From: Terriglobia bacterium
GTDB lineage: Bacteria; Acidobacteriota; Terriglobia; Terriglobales; Acidobacteriaceae
Length of the DNA stretch: 64,000 bases
Direction of reading: 5' to 3'
Assembly (NCBI GenBank): GCA_020073495.1
Contig: JAIQFD010000004.1
Coordinates: 237,001 to 301,000 of the forward strand
Shown: positions 26,929 through 36,128 of the stretch, in pieces
Numbering within the stretch: position 1 is the stretch's first letter
Layout of the letters: each line of letters opens with the position of its first letter
The notes under the pieces: generated by a model
Seen by the model: the letters and a program-made list of their open reading frames with translations, nothing else
Told to the model about the DNA's origin: nothing
The model's database searches: none
Made by a program: the position numbers and the translations under genes

Positions 26929-29409
26929 ATGAGTGAACCTGCCATCCTCGCCGTCTCCGAAACAAACACCGCGTCCCCCGTTCGCGGTCGCTTGCTGGCC
27001 GGCATAGCGCTGGTCAGCCTGGCCAGCCTGCTGCTGGAGCTGGCACTGACCCGGCTGTTCTCGGTCATCCTGTTCTATCACTTCGCGTTCCTGGCGATCT
27101 CCATCGCGCTGCTGGGGCTGGGCGCAGGCGGGGTGTTCGCTTTCGTGCGACGCGACTGGCTGGCGCGCTGGAGCACGCGTTCGCTGGGCGCGGGAGCGTG
27201 CGCCATCAATGCCATCCTGATCGTGGTGGTGCTGGAGATCGTCCTGCACGTGCCGGTGGCACTCGACCTGACGAAGGCGAATTTCTTCCGGCTCACGGTG
27301 CTGTACCTGGCGGCGTCGGCCCCGTTTTTCCTGACCGGTCTGCTGTTCTCGGTGGTGTTCGCGCGCGAGACCGGCATGATCACCCGGCTGTACGGCGCCG
27401 ACCTGGCGGGCGGCGCGAGCGCGTGCCTGCTGGCGGTTCCGCTGCTGAACTGGATCGGTGGCCCAAACGCGGTCGTGTTCGCGGCCCTCAGCATGGCGGC
27501 CGCTAGTCTGGTCTGGGCGGAGACGACGCGCGCACGGCGCCTGGGCACCACCCTGACGCTGGTGCTGGTGCTGCTGATCGCGGCCAACTACCGCGGGCGG
27601 CTCATCGACATCGTCTATGCCAAGGGCGAGCGCCGCGACAAGCCGTGGATGCTCTGGGCTCGCTGGAACGCCATCTCGCGCGTCGAGGTGGACCAGGTCG
27701 GGCAGTCGAAATACATCGTGATCGACGCCGACGCCTCCACCGCCATCATGAACGTTGACCCGAATCGCTGGGCGGAGACGCAGGCTCCGGCGCAGGGCGC
27801 CGACCATGTCGGCGGCCAGGAGCGCGACGAGGAGTCCGGCGAGGGCTACAACTGGAAGGACGATCTGATGTCTGCAGTGCCGGCCATCGCCAACGTGCTG
27901 CGGCCCCACGGCGATTACGCCATCATCGGGCCAGGCGGCGGCGTGGACGTGCTGCGCGCAGTGGCCAACGGCAGCCCCAGCGTGACCGCGATCGAGATCA
28001 ACCCGCTCATCGCCGACGACATCATGCGCGGCAGCTACGCCGACTACTCGTATCACCTCTACGAGTTGCCGCAGGTGCACATGCACGTGGGCGACGGGCG
28101 TTCGTGGATCCGGGCCAGCACGGACAAGTACGACGTCATCGAGATGACGCTGGTGGACACCTGGGCTTCCACTGCTGCCGGCGCTTTCGCGCTCAGCGAA
28201 AATAACCTCTATACCCTCGAAGCGTTTCGCGAATATTTCGACCACCTGAAGCCCAATGGCTTCATCGCCATCACGCGCTGGGAGTTCGCCAAGCCCCGGG
28301 AGGCGCTGCGCGTAGTGGCGCAGGCGACGGAGGCGCTGCACCGCATGGGCATCGCGTCGCCGGCGCAGCACTTTGTGATCGTGTCCGATGGGCCCCTGGA
28401 TACGGATGGACGCCCAGTGGCCGTGCTGGCCAAGAAATCGCCGTTCACCAACGACGAGATCGGCGCCGTGCGCGCGCACCTGGAAGCATTCCCGCGCCTG
28501 CGGCCACTCTATGTACCAGAATCCGAGACCGCGATCCTGGCCGACGACACGCCCGGAACCATCGAATTCATCAAGCTGATCCTGAAAAACGATCCCAGCG
28601 AATTCGCGCGCGAGTATCCCTACCAGATCGCGCCTGTGGGCGACGACGCGCCCTTCTTTTTCTTCACCTTCAAGAGCGGCCAGGCGCTGAAAAGCGTCCT
28701 CGAAGGATCTGGCGCCGGCATGGACTGGAAGAACAACCTTGGCATCGTCGTGCTGGGGATGCTGCTCGTGATCGCGCTGTCCGCGGTCCTCGCCTTCCTG
28801 GTGCTTCCCCTGGCGCTCTACTCGCGGGCGCGCCGCGTGGGGTTTCTGCCGCTGCTGTACTTCATCACGGTGGGGCTGGGGTACATCATGGTCGAGATCA
28901 CACTGATCCAGCGTTTCGTGCTCTTCCTCGGCCATCCCACGTACGCCCTTACCGTGGTGGTGTTCCTGATGCTGCTGTCGAGCGGGGTGGGCAGCGTGAT
29001 GTCGCGGCGCTGGCTGGTGCGGGCCACCGACGTACGCATCGTGTTAGCCCTGATCGTCGCCGGCACCTTGAGCTACCTCTACCTGCTCCCTCGGGTGCTG
29101 GCCTCGCTGGTCGGGCTGGCGTTCGGGATCAAGCTGCTCATAAGCGCGGCCCTAATCGTCCCGCTCGGCTTCGCCATGGGCATGCCCTTCCCCACCGGCC
29201 TGCGCAGCCTGGCCGCGCGGTCCGCTGAGGTGGAAGGCGCGGTAGAGTGGGCGTGGGCGATGAACGCGGCATCCAGCGTGCTCGGCTCTGTGCTGGCGAT
29301 GGTGATCGCGATCCATTTTGGGCTTGGCGCCACGCTGGTGTTCGGTGCGGGAGCGTACTTCCTCGCCGCCGTCCTGAGCGCCTCCTGGCGGGCCGCACGG
29401 AGTTACTGA
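26929..29409 (+). CDS. large membrane protein with spermidine-synthase-like domain
   Basis: 826 aa. About six N-terminal helices (from GIALVSLASLLLELALTRLF to the region near residue 220) precede a soluble Rossmann domain. That domain has a spermidine-synthase-like nucleotide motif (YAIIGPGGGVDVLRA), the acidic VTAIEINPLI strand end and VHVGDGRSW equivalents around residues 320-400. A second block of about seven helices fills the C-terminal 250 residues. Such fused proteins occur in many bacteria and are annotated as spermidine synthase-like; enzymatic activity has not been shown for most. The nearby genes give no functional clue. Confidence 0.75.
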   Translation: MSEPAILAVSETNTASPVRGRLLAGIALVSLASLLLELALTRLFSVILFYHFAFLAISIALLGLGAGGVFAFVRRDWLARWSTRSLGAGACAINAILIVVVLEIVLHVPVALDLTKANFFRLTVLYLAASAPFFLTGLLFSVVFARETGMITRLYGADLAGGASACLLAVPLLNWIGGPNAVVFAALSMAAASLVWAETTRARRLGTTLTLVLVLLIAANYRGRLIDIVYAKGERRDKPWMLWARWNAISRVEVDQVGQSKYIVIDADASTAIMNVDPNRWAETQAPAQGADHVGGQERDEESGEGYNWKDDLMSAVPAIANVLRPHGDYAIIGPGGGVDVLRAVANGSPSVTAIEINPLIADDIMRGSYADYSYHLYELPQVHMHVGDGRSWIRASTDKYDVIEMTLVDTWASTAAGAFALSENNLYTLEAFREYFDHLKPNGFIAITRWEFAKPREALRVVAQATEALHRMGIASPAQHFVIVSDGPLDTDGRPVAVLAKKSPFTNDEIGAVRAHLEAFPRLRPLYVPESETAILADDTPGTIEFIKLILKNDPSEFAREYPYQIAPVGDDAPFFFFTFKSGQALKSVLEGSGAGMDWKNNLGIVVLGMLLVIALSAVLAFLVLPLALYSRARRVGFLPLLYFITVGLGYIMVEITLIQRFVLFLGHPTYALTVVVFLMLLSSGVGSVMSRRWLVRATDVRIVLALIVAGTLSYLYLLPRVLASLVGLAFGIKLLISAALIVPLGFAMGMPFPTGLRSLAARSAEVEGAVEWAWAMNAASSVLGSVLAMVIAIHFGLGATLVFGAGAYFLAAVLSASWRAARSY

Positions 29410-29509
29410 CGCGCGCCAGCCGTTCTGTTATGATGCGGCGCTCTATACTCAATCCAGTCCTGGGTTCTCCCGCAGTTTTCGTGTGCCGGGACGCAATGAT
29501 GGGGGAGAG

Positions 29510-30580
29510 GTGCCGAGCCAACAGCAGGTAAGGTGGTCGCAGCTTCGTGTCGGGATCACGGTCATCGTTTCCACGCTCATCCTGGCCGTGCTCATCTTCC
29601 TGATGACCGGCGAGGTCGGCCTGTTCACCTCCAAGATCCGCGTCCGAGCCTACTTCGAGAACGCCGAGGGCCTCCGCGTCGGCGCCCCCGTCCGTCTGGA
29701 AGGCGTGGATATCGGCAACGTGACCGCCATGCGCGTGGTGAACCGGCCGCTAACCCCGGTCGAGGTCACCATGAAGATCAGCACGCGGTACAAGAGCGAA
29801 CTCCACAAGGATTCGCAGGCCGTGCTGACCACTGCCGGCGTCCTGGGTGAGACCTTTGTGGATATCAGCAGCAAGAGCGCCCACGGCCCGCCAGCCGTGA
29901 ATAACGACGAACTCCCCACTCAGACCCGGCCCGACATTCAGGACATGGTTCGCGCCAGCCAGGGCACGTTGCAGAACATCGACGTGCTCATCAAGCGCCT
30001 GGACCGTATCGTGAGCACGATCGAGAGCGGACAGGGATCGGTGGGCAAGCTCATCAATGACCCCGACCTCTACAACCGCCTCAACGAGACGCTGGGCGAG
30101 ATGCAGAAGATCGCCAACCAGATCAGCGGAGGCAAGGGTAGCATCGGAAAACTCATCAACAACGACGAGCTTTACGACAAGCTCAAGGCCTCCATCGACA
30201 AGGTCGACCGGATGGTCGACCAGATCGACAAAGGCCAGGGCACGATCGGGAAGCTGATCAAAGACCCTAGCCTTTATAACGAGGCCCACTCGACCATCGC
30301 CAAAGCCAACCAGCTGATGGCCGATATCAACGCCGGCAAGGGGGCGTTAGGCAAGTTCACGCACGACGAAGAGTTCGCTCACAAGCTGGACGATACGATC
30401 TCCAAGCTGAATTCGCTGCTGGCGCGCATGGACGCCGGCGAAGGCAGCGTGGGCAAACTGTTCCGTGACCCCTCACTCTACGCCAACGCCGACCAGATGC
30501 TTTTGGAGACGCGCAAGCTGGTGCAGGCCATTCGTGAGGACCCCAAGAAATACCTGACCATCCGCTTCCGGGTCTTCTAA
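29510..30580 (+). CDS. MlaD/Mce-family lipid-transport substrate-binding protein with C-terminal repeats
   Basis: 356 aa from a GTG at 29510. One N-terminal helix (ITVIVSTLILAVLIFLMTG) anchors it in the inner membrane. The MlaD domain follows: RVRAYFENAEGLRVGAPV with VDIGNVTAM, and the VLTTAGVLGETFVDIS segment. Residues 174-343 are five exact-length 34-residue repeats built around GxGxxGKL. MCE proteins move lipids between membranes with an MlaE/MlaF-type transporter, but no such genes adjoin here, so partners must be elsewhere. An intrinsic terminator ends the transcript. Confidence 0.88.
   Translation: MPSQQQVRWSQLRVGITVIVSTLILAVLIFLMTGEVGLFTSKIRVRAYFENAEGLRVGAPVRLEGVDIGNVTAMRVVNRPLTPVEVTMKISTRYKSELHKDSQAVLTTAGVLGETFVDISSKSAHGPPAVNNDELPTQTRPDIQDMVRASQGTLQNIDVLIKRLDRIVSTIESGQGSVGKLINDPDLYNRLNETLGEMQKIANQISGGKGSIGKLINNDELYDKLKASIDKVDRMVDQIDKGQGTIGKLIKDPSLYNEAHSTIAKANQLMADINAGKGALGKFTHDEEFAHKLDDTISKLNSLLARMDAGEGSVGKLFRDPSLYANADQMLLETRKLVQAIREDPKKYLTIRFRVF
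30029..30538 (+). repeat. five in-frame 102-bp repeats in the MlaD-like gene
   Basis: Five tandem copies of a 34-residue unit, each starting GxGxxGKL and usually continuing with an Asp/Asn-rich turn and LY. The spacing is exactly 102 bp with no indels. DNA identity between copies is lower than protein similarity, so the repeats are old. Confidence 0.85.
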
Positions 30581-30598
30581 CCGGATTCGACATCCAAG

Positions 30599-30625
30599 AG
30601 CCGGGGCTTCCGCCCCGGCTTTTTC
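30599..30625 (+). terminator. intrinsic terminator after the MlaD-like gene
   Basis: A 9-bp stem AGCCGGGGC/GCCCCGGCT with loop TTCC, followed by a T-run. Confidence 0.88.
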
Positions 30626-30741
30626 CGCTCACTTTGCGAGCCATTCCGCGTCCAACAAAAGGGCCGAGGTGTGTCGTTTTGCGCCCGGCCGTCACCCCAT
30701 TTAGACTGCTTTGTTCACCATCAAAGACGAGAGAGGTAATC

Positions 30742-32799
30742 ATGCGGCAATGGAAGCTCATGGCACTGTTCTTACTCGCGAGCAGCTTCTGCTCCGCGCA
30801 GGCTCCGAAGGAAACCCAATCACCCGCAATCGCGGCCAGGCCCCACTCCTTCGACCTCGAGGCCATCGACAAGACGGCTGATCCCTGCGGCGACTTCTAC
30901 CAGTACGCCTGCGGTAACTGGATGAAGAAGAATCCGATCCCTCCGGAATATCCTTCCTGGGGCAGTTTCAGCGTGCTGCGTGACCGCAACCAGGAGATCC
31001 TCCACGAGATCCTGGAGAAGGCTGCGGCCCCCGACCCGAAACGCAGCACAGCGGAGCAGAAGATCGGCGACTTCTACTCCTCCTGCATGGATGAAAAGGC
31101 CGTGGATGGCGCCGGGGTCGCGCCCATCGATCCCGAGATGCAACGCATTGCCGCCATGAAGTCGAAGCATGATGTCGCCGCCGAACTCGCCCGCATCCAC
31201 CTCTCGGATGCCAACACGTTCGCATCCGCGCTGTTCAGCTTCAGCTCCACTATCGATTTCAAGGATGCTCGCCAGCAGATCGCCGAGCTCGACCAGGCTG
31301 GGATCTCGCTTCCCGATCGCGACTACTACCTCAAGGAGGACCAGAAGTCGAAGGACATACGGGAAAAGTACGTAACGCACGTGCAGAGGATCTTCGAGCT
31401 CCTGGGCGACAAGCCGGAAACGGCGGCGGCCGAGGCGAAGACGGTCATGGAACTGGAGACCACGATGGCCAAGGCCTCCCTGGACCGCACCGCGCGCCGC
31501 GATCCCGACAAGGTCTGGCACCCCATGTCCAAGGCGGAAATGATGGCGCTTGCCCCGTCCTTTGACTGGAATGCCTACTTCGCCTTCATCGATCCGCCCC
31601 CCTTCGACCGCGTAAACGTCGCCAACCCCGAATTCGTCAAGGCGGTGGGCGCACTATTGCAGTCCGAAAGCCTCGACGGCTGGAAGGTCTACCTTCGGTG
31701 GAAACTGGCGAACCAGATGGCAAGGTATCTCTCCGCGGACTTCGTCAATGAGGATTTCAACTTCAATAGCAAGGTGCTGCGGGGAACGGAAAAGAACCTG
31801 ACGCGCTGGAAGCGCTGCGTCGAATACACCGACCGCAACCTCGGCGAGGCGCTCGGCCAGCCGTACGTGGACCGCACATTCGGCGCCGAAGGCAAGGCCC
31901 GCACCGTCAAGATGGTGGAGGCCATCGAACGCGCGATGGACAAGGACCTTCAAGGTCTCGACTGGATGACCGAGGCCACGAAGAAGCGGGCCTTCGAGAA
32001 GCTCCAGGGCATCACCAACAAGATCGGCTATCCTGATCACTGGCGCGATTACTCCAAGTTCGACGTCAAGCGCGGGGATTTCGCGGGCAACCTGGTACGC
32101 GGGGCTGCATTCGAGCAGCGGCGCCAATTGAACAAGATCGGCAAGCCCGTAGACAAGAAAGAATGGGGCATGTCACCGCCGACCGTAAACGCCTATTACA
32201 GCTCGCAACACAACGACATCAACTTCCCCGCCGGCATCCTCCAGCCGCCCTTCTATGACAACAACATCGACGATGCAGTGAACTTTGGCGCCATGGGCCT
32301 GGTGGTCGGGCACGAGTTGACCCACGGCTTCGACGACCAGGGCCGCAAGTTCGACGGCGACGGAAATCTGAACGACTGGTGGACTCCCGAGGACGCCAAG
32401 GCCTTCGAGCAGCGTGCCAGCTGCATCGTGGACGAGTACAACAGCTTTGTGTCCATCGATGACCTGCATCTCAAAGGCAAGCTGACGCTAGGCGAGAACA
32501 CCGCCGATAACGGCGGCGCGCGCCTGGCCTTCATGGCGCTGATGGACCTCCTCGGTGGGAAGGAGCCGCCCAAGATCGACGGCTACACACCGGCGCAGCG
32601 CTTCTTCATCGGCTACGGCCAGGTGTGGTGCCAGAACGTCCGGCCGGAATACGCGCGCATGCTGGTCACCGTGGACCCGCACTCCCCCGGTCGTTTCCGC
32701 GTCAACGGTGTGGTCCAAAACATGCCGGAATTCCAGAAGGCTTACGGCTGCAAGGCGAGCCAGCCCATGGTGCGCGCCAACGCCTGCCGGGTCTGGTAG
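30742..32799 (+). CDS. M13-family zinc metallopeptidase (second copy)
   Basis: 685 aa from the ATG at 30742, preceded by GAGAGG. A signal peptide (LMALFLLASSFCSAQ) leads to the M13 N-terminal motif DPCGDFYQYACGNW. Zinc ligands HELTH lie at about 524-528 with Glu585 in GENTADNGG, and the C-terminal CRVW is intact. It matches the peptidase encoded at 10137-12212 over its whole length, including the conserved final block VNGVVxNMPEF. The two are ancient paralogues rather than a recent duplication, since many substitutions separate them. The substrate is unknown. Confidence 0.93.
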   Translation: MRQWKLMALFLLASSFCSAQAPKETQSPAIAARPHSFDLEAIDKTADPCGDFYQYACGNWMKKNPIPPEYPSWGSFSVLRDRNQEILHEILEKAAAPDPKRSTAEQKIGDFYSSCMDEKAVDGAGVAPIDPEMQRIAAMKSKHDVAAELARIHLSDANTFASALFSFSSTIDFKDARQQIAELDQAGISLPDRDYYLKEDQKSKDIREKYVTHVQRIFELLGDKPETAAAEAKTVMELETTMAKASLDRTARRDPDKVWHPMSKAEMMALAPSFDWNAYFAFIDPPPFDRVNVANPEFVKAVGALLQSESLDGWKVYLRWKLANQMARYLSADFVNEDFNFNSKVLRGTEKNLTRWKRCVEYTDRNLGEALGQPYVDRTFGAEGKARTVKMVEAIERAMDKDLQGLDWMTEATKKRAFEKLQGITNKIGYPDHWRDYSKFDVKRGDFAGNLVRGAAFEQRRQLNKIGKPVDKKEWGMSPPTVNAYYSSQHNDINFPAGILQPPFYDNNIDDAVNFGAMGLVVGHELTHGFDDQGRKFDGDGNLNDWWTPEDAKAFEQRASCIVDEYNSFVSIDDLHLKGKLTLGENTADNGGARLAFMALMDLLGGKEPPKIDGYTPAQRFFIGYGQVWCQNVRPEYARMLVTVDPHSPGRFRVNGVVQNMPEFQKAYGCKASQPMVRANACRVW

Positions 32800-32809
32800 C
32801 ATCTGCTAT

Positions 32810-32968
32810 ATGCGGGACCGCAGGAAAAAACATCGAGGCCAGCAGGACCGGCGCAAGCAGCCGCGGGGACATGATGTCCTGAGCAAAATCGAGGACACGA
32901 CCTACCACGTCATGCGGCAGCACGGCCGCGAACATACTCACAAGGATCCTCACGGCCGCCGCGGCTAA
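32810..32968 (+). CDS. small basic hypothetical protein
   Basis: 52 aa from an ATG at 32810, 10 bp after the M13 peptidase stop. The composition is Arg/Lys/His/Gln-rich (MRDRRKKHRGQQDRRKQ start, VMRQHGREHTH near the end) with a short ordered-looking middle, VLSKIEDTTYHVM. No family is recognised. It could be a small nucleic-acid-associated protein or a chance reading frame; position just after a long gene and before a terminator gives modest support. Confidence 0.35.
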   Translation: MRDRRKKHRGQQDRRKQPRGHDVLSKIEDTTYHVMRQHGREHTHKDPHGRRG

Positions 32969-32986
32969 AGCTGACCGACAAGCAAA

Positions 32987-33010
32987 AAGGCCTGGCGCAA
33001 GCCAGGCCTT
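32987..33010. terminator. intrinsic terminator shared by lipA and the upstream plus-strand genes
   Basis: A 10-bp stem AAGGCCTGGC/GCCAGGCCTT with loop GCAA. On the minus strand it runs into TTTTTGCTTG, a strong tail for lipA; the plus-strand tail is weaker. Confidence 0.82.
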
Positions 33011-33031
33011 CGTTCTTGCCGCCGAATTCAG

Positions 33032-33937
33032 CTAGACCGCCGCCGATTCCGACTGCTCGTGCGCGTGGTAGCTCGATCGTACCAGCGGGCCCGATTCGAC
33101 GTGGCGGAAGCCCATCTTCATAGCCTCGTCGCGCAGCATGAGGAACTCGTCGGGCGTGTAGAAACGGGCAATCGGCAGGTGGTCTTTCGAAGGTCTCAGG
33201 TACTGCCCGACGGTCAGAATGTCCACGTCCTGCTCGGCCAGCAGGCGAAACGTCTCCAACAGTTCATCCACGCTCTCGCCCAGCCCGACCATGACGCCGG
33301 ATTTCGACAAGCTGGTGGACGAGAACCTCTTCACGTTGGCCAGCAGGCGAAGCGAGCGCCGGAAATTCGCCCCTGAGCGCACCGAGCGATAGAGACGAGG
33401 TACGGTCTCGGTGTTGTGATTGAGGATCTCGGGACGGGCATCGAGGACGATCTGAAGCGCCTCGTCGATGCCCTGGAAATCGGGGATCAGCACTTCGATG
33501 CGGCAGCCGGGCGCCTGGCGGCGGATCTCGCGGATGGTCTCGGCAAATACTTTCGCGCCGCCGATATTGTCATCGTCGCGGTTCACACTGGTGACGACCG
33601 CATGCTTCAGGTTGAGCCGGGCCACGGCTTCGGCGACCCGCCGCGGCTCGTCCCAGTCGATGGGGCCGGGCTTGCCCTTGGGCACGGCGCAGAAGCCGCA
33701 GCGCCGCGTGCAGATGTCGCCCAGCAGCATGAAGGTGGCCGTGCGGTGGTTCCAGCATTCGCCGATGTTGGGGCATTGCGCCGACTCGCAGACGGTGTGC
33801 AGGCCAAGCTTCCGCGCCAGCGATTTCAGGTTGCGATAGTTCTCTCCCAGCGGCGCGGGCGCCTTGATCCACTCCGGCTTCGGCGTGCGCCTGGGCGGCA
33901 CGGGCTGGATCTGCACGAGTTCGACAGGCGATGCCAT
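33032..33937 (-). CDS. lipA: lipoyl synthase
   Basis: 301 aa radical-SAM enzyme that inserts two sulfurs into octanoyl groups on lipoyl domains. Both [4Fe-4S] sites are visible: the auxiliary cluster motif CESAQCPNIGEC and the radical-SAM motif CTRRCGFC. VTSVNRDD and LNHNTETVPRLY are further LipA signatures. The ATG at 33937 is used. lipB is not adjacent. It ends at a strong terminator. Confidence 0.96.
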   Translation of the reverse strand: MASPVELVQIQPVPPRRTPKPEWIKAPAPLGENYRNLKSLARKLGLHTVCESAQCPNIGECWNHRTATFMLLGDICTRRCGFCAVPKGKPGPIDWDEPRRVAEAVARLNLKHAVVTSVNRDDDNIGGAKVFAETIREIRRQAPGCRIEVLIPDFQGIDEALQIVLDARPEILNHNTETVPRLYRSVRSGANFRRSLRLLANVKRFSSTSLSKSGVMVGLGESVDELLETFRLLAEQDVDILTVGQYLRPSKDHLPIARFYTPDEFLMLRDEAMKMGFRHVESGPLVRSSYHAHEQSESAAV

Positions 33938-33987
33938 GGAAAAGCTCTATTGTACGATGCCAGGTCCTTGAATCCAGATTCAACTGC

Positions 33988-34383
33988 TCAGAGCGTGTGC
34001 AGGTACGCGAGGAGATCCTGCAGCTCTTTTTCGCTGAGCTGATTGCGGAACGCCGGCATCATGGGACGTCCCAGCAGGATCACGTCTTTCATGCGATCGT
34101 CGTTGGCCGGCGTGCCGCTGGGCATGTACGGCTTCCTGAATGTCCCTTTCAGCGATGGCCCATTCTTCCCCGAACCAGAATAGGCCGCGTGGCAGAGCAA
34201 ACAGTGCGTGTCATAGACGCGCCGCCCGGCCGCCTGCTGGGGGCCGAGCTCGGCATCGGTCTTTGGTCTCTGGTTGGAGCACGCGGCCAGCGCCGCGCAC
34301 CCAAGCAGGGCGCCGAACAGCCGCAGGATTTTCCCTTGCGTCCTCAAACGCTCTATTATGGATACCCGGCAGGAATTCGCCAA
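33988..34383 (-). CDS. c-type cytochrome lipoprotein
   Basis: 131 aa as drawn. A lipoprotein signal (FGALLGCAALAAC) ends at a lipobox cysteine, so the protein should be membrane-anchored in the periplasm. One haem site CLLCH is followed about 45 residues later by the axial-ligand region GRPMMPAF, as in small class I cytochromes. The outermost start (TTG, 34383) has no properly spaced ribosome site and leaves only 6 bp to the divergent DUF488 gene. A TTG at 34347 directly before the signal peptide is an equally good start. Its electron-transfer partner is unknown. Confidence 0.78.
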   Translation of the reverse strand: MANSCRVSIIERLRTQGKILRLFGALLGCAALAACSNQRPKTDAELGPQQAAGRRVYDTHCLLCHAAYSGSGKNGPSLKGTFRKPYMPSGTPANDDRMKDVILLGRPMMPAFRNQLSEKELQDLLAYLHTL

Positions 34384-34389
34384 CCTCCC

Positions 34390-34821
34390 ATGAAGGTAAC
34401 CATCAAGCGCGCCTATGAGAAGCCCTCGGTCTCCGACGGCGTGCGCGTGCTGGTGGACCGGCTGTGGCCACGCGGCGTGAGCAAGAGCGCGGCCCGCATC
34501 GACTCATGGCTGCGCGATCTGGCCCCATCGAACGCACTGCGCCGCTGGTACCACGCCAGACCCACCCAATGGCTCGTCTTCCGTAAGCGCTATTTGCAGG
34601 AGCTGGCGTCGCCGGTGGCGACCCGTGCGCTCGAGGAACTGCACCACCTCGCGGCAACATCGAAAACGCTGACCCTCGTCTTCGCCTCCAGGAATGAACA
34701 ACACAATAACGCGGCGGTGTTGCGCGACCTGCTGCAAGGGATGCGCAAGCCTCCGTCGAGTTCGGGCCCTGCGCGAGCTGCCGCCAGCGGGCGGATCCGC
34801 CGCGCAGCCCGGCGCCGCTGA
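34390..34821 (+). CDS. DUF488-family protein (YeaO-like)
   Basis: 143 aa. The start IKRAYEKPSVSDGVRVLVDRLWPRGVSK is the hallmark of the short YeaO-like DUF488 group. A WYHARPTQWLVFRKRY segment and LVFASRNEQHNNAAVL near residue 110 complete the domain. The C-terminal 20 residues are Arg/Ala-rich and unlike the family. Function is unknown. The DUF3891 gene starts 2 bp after the stop, so the two are probably translated together. Confidence 0.85.
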   Translation: MKVTIKRAYEKPSVSDGVRVLVDRLWPRGVSKSAARIDSWLRDLAPSNALRRWYHARPTQWLVFRKRYLQELASPVATRALEELHHLAATSKTLTLVFASRNEQHNNAAVLRDLLQGMRKPPSSSGPARAAASGRIRRAARRR

Positions 34822-34823
34822 AC

Positions 34824-35588
34824 ATGGTCCTGCGACCCCTCCTCACTCCGGCCCCCCGTGATGGGGTGATTCCCGCATGGGACGCAGTAGAGCCGGTCCA
34901 GAAACACCCTTACTCGGAGTGCTGGCTCATTGCGCAACCCGACCACGCCGCGCTGGCCGGCGACATCGCCGCCCACCTGGCCCCGCGCGTCTTCCCCGGT
35001 CTCGACAGCGACGTGCTGAAGGGGATCACGCTGCATGATGAAGGCTGGGGCCCCTTCGATACGCGGGCGGCGGAAGGCCGGCAGCCGCCCCGCTCTTTCA
35101 TCGACGAGGCCCCCGGCACTTTCGTCGAAGCGTGGACCGCATCCGTCGACCGCTGCCAGGAAGTGGCGCCGATCGCCGCCGTGATCGTCAGTAAGCACTT
35201 CTGCCGGCTGGCGCAGTTCCGGACTGGCGAGAACAAAGATACCGCCGAGAACATGCGCCTGCTGCGCGGATTCCTGATCGCCGAGGACCGCCGCCAGCGC
35301 GAGCTGCTTCCCGGCTGCCGCTCTTATGACCCGGAATGCCTGACCGATGTCCTCCAGTTCTGCGACTTGCTATCGCTGTACTTGTGTTGCGGTGCTCAGG
35401 AGAACGTCACTTTCCCGCAAAGTTTCGCCGGCAGCAAGGTTCGATTGGAGCGCGTGCGGACACAGGATTCCGCCGCCATCTGCCGCTTCTCTCCCTCAAT
35501 CCTCGACGGGATCAACGAGCTTGCCGTCTCCGCTCGAGGCTGGCCGGACGCACGCAACTCCCGGCAATTCCTCTTCGTGCTGGAGTAA
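34824..35588 (+). CDS. DUF3891-family protein
   Basis: 254 aa. The pattern AQPDHAALAGDIAAHL, then ITLHDEGWGPFD, AVIVSKHFCRLAQF and FCDLLSLYLCC matches DUF3891, which looks like an HD-type all-alpha fold with conserved His and Asp residues (HDEGW). It could be a hydrolase, but no reaction is known. It follows the YeaO-like gene by 2 bp. No transmembrane or export signal is visible. Confidence 0.82.
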   Translation: MVLRPLLTPAPRDGVIPAWDAVEPVQKHPYSECWLIAQPDHAALAGDIAAHLAPRVFPGLDSDVLKGITLHDEGWGPFDTRAAEGRQPPRSFIDEAPGTFVEAWTASVDRCQEVAPIAAVIVSKHFCRLAQFRTGENKDTAENMRLLRGFLIAEDRRQRELLPGCRSYDPECLTDVLQFCDLLSLYLCCGAQENVTFPQSFAGSKVRLERVRTQDSAAICRFSPSILDGINELAVSARGWPDARNSRQFLFVLE

Positions 35589-35706
35589 CCAGATGGCAGG
35601 TGACTTTCGGACATGTCCCGCGTCCAGTGAGCATGTGACTTTAGACCGAATCGGGCCCGTTTGGCGTTGATTGCGCCCGCGAAACCTGCTGAAATACGAC
35701 TCAGTC

Positions 35707-36099
35707 ATGGCGAGGAAACGCGCGTCCATTCTGCACAGCGATCTCCAGGATTACCTTGCCACGCTGGCCAACGGCTCGGCGGAGAAGGACTCCGTGCGCC
35801 AGGCCAACCTTCTGTTCTCCTTCGCAGAACTGAAGTTCCGGATGGGCGGAGGCGGCAAGTGCGGAGTCTGCCGCGCGCATGTGCGCCACGTGCTGCCCGC
35901 GGAGGTGGAGCACGAGGACGGCACTCTGGTGAAATTCGCCTGCCTGTGCACACGCTGTCTGGTCGCGGAGAAGGCATCGGCCCGGCGCGTGACCCTGAAG
36001 ATCGGAAATGCCTCCGTGCACTACACGCGTCCCTCGAAACTCAGCGTCTCCTCCGAGCCCGGCGACGTCCGCGAGTTCCGCGTGGCCAACAGCAAGTAG
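35707..36099 (+). CDS. hypothetical protein with paired CxxC motifs
   Basis: 130 aa from the ATG at 35707. The central region has GGKCGVCRAHVRHVLPAEV followed about 30 residues on by ACLCTRCL, giving two CxxC pairs that could form a zinc ribbon. The N-terminal part (LHSDLQDYLATLANGSAEKD) looks helical, and the C-terminus is a beta-rich segment with VHYTRPSKLSV. No family is recognised. It may be a small zinc-stabilised protein; the function is unknown. The ATG is selected because upstream in-frame codons read through the intergenic region. Confidence 0.65.
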   Translation: MARKRASILHSDLQDYLATLANGSAEKDSVRQANLLFSFAELKFRMGGGGKCGVCRAHVRHVLPAEVEHEDGTLVKFACLCTRCLVAEKASARRVTLKIGNASVHYTRPSKLSVSSEPGDVREFRVANSK

Positions 36100-36128
36100 A
36101 TTGACTCTTCTTTTCCGGGGAACGACCG

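Noticed and set aside
30029..30538. Regular 102-bp repeats that could be taken for a CRISPR array
   Set aside because: The repeats are in frame, encode a 34-residue motif, have no unique spacers and lie inside an MlaD-type gene.
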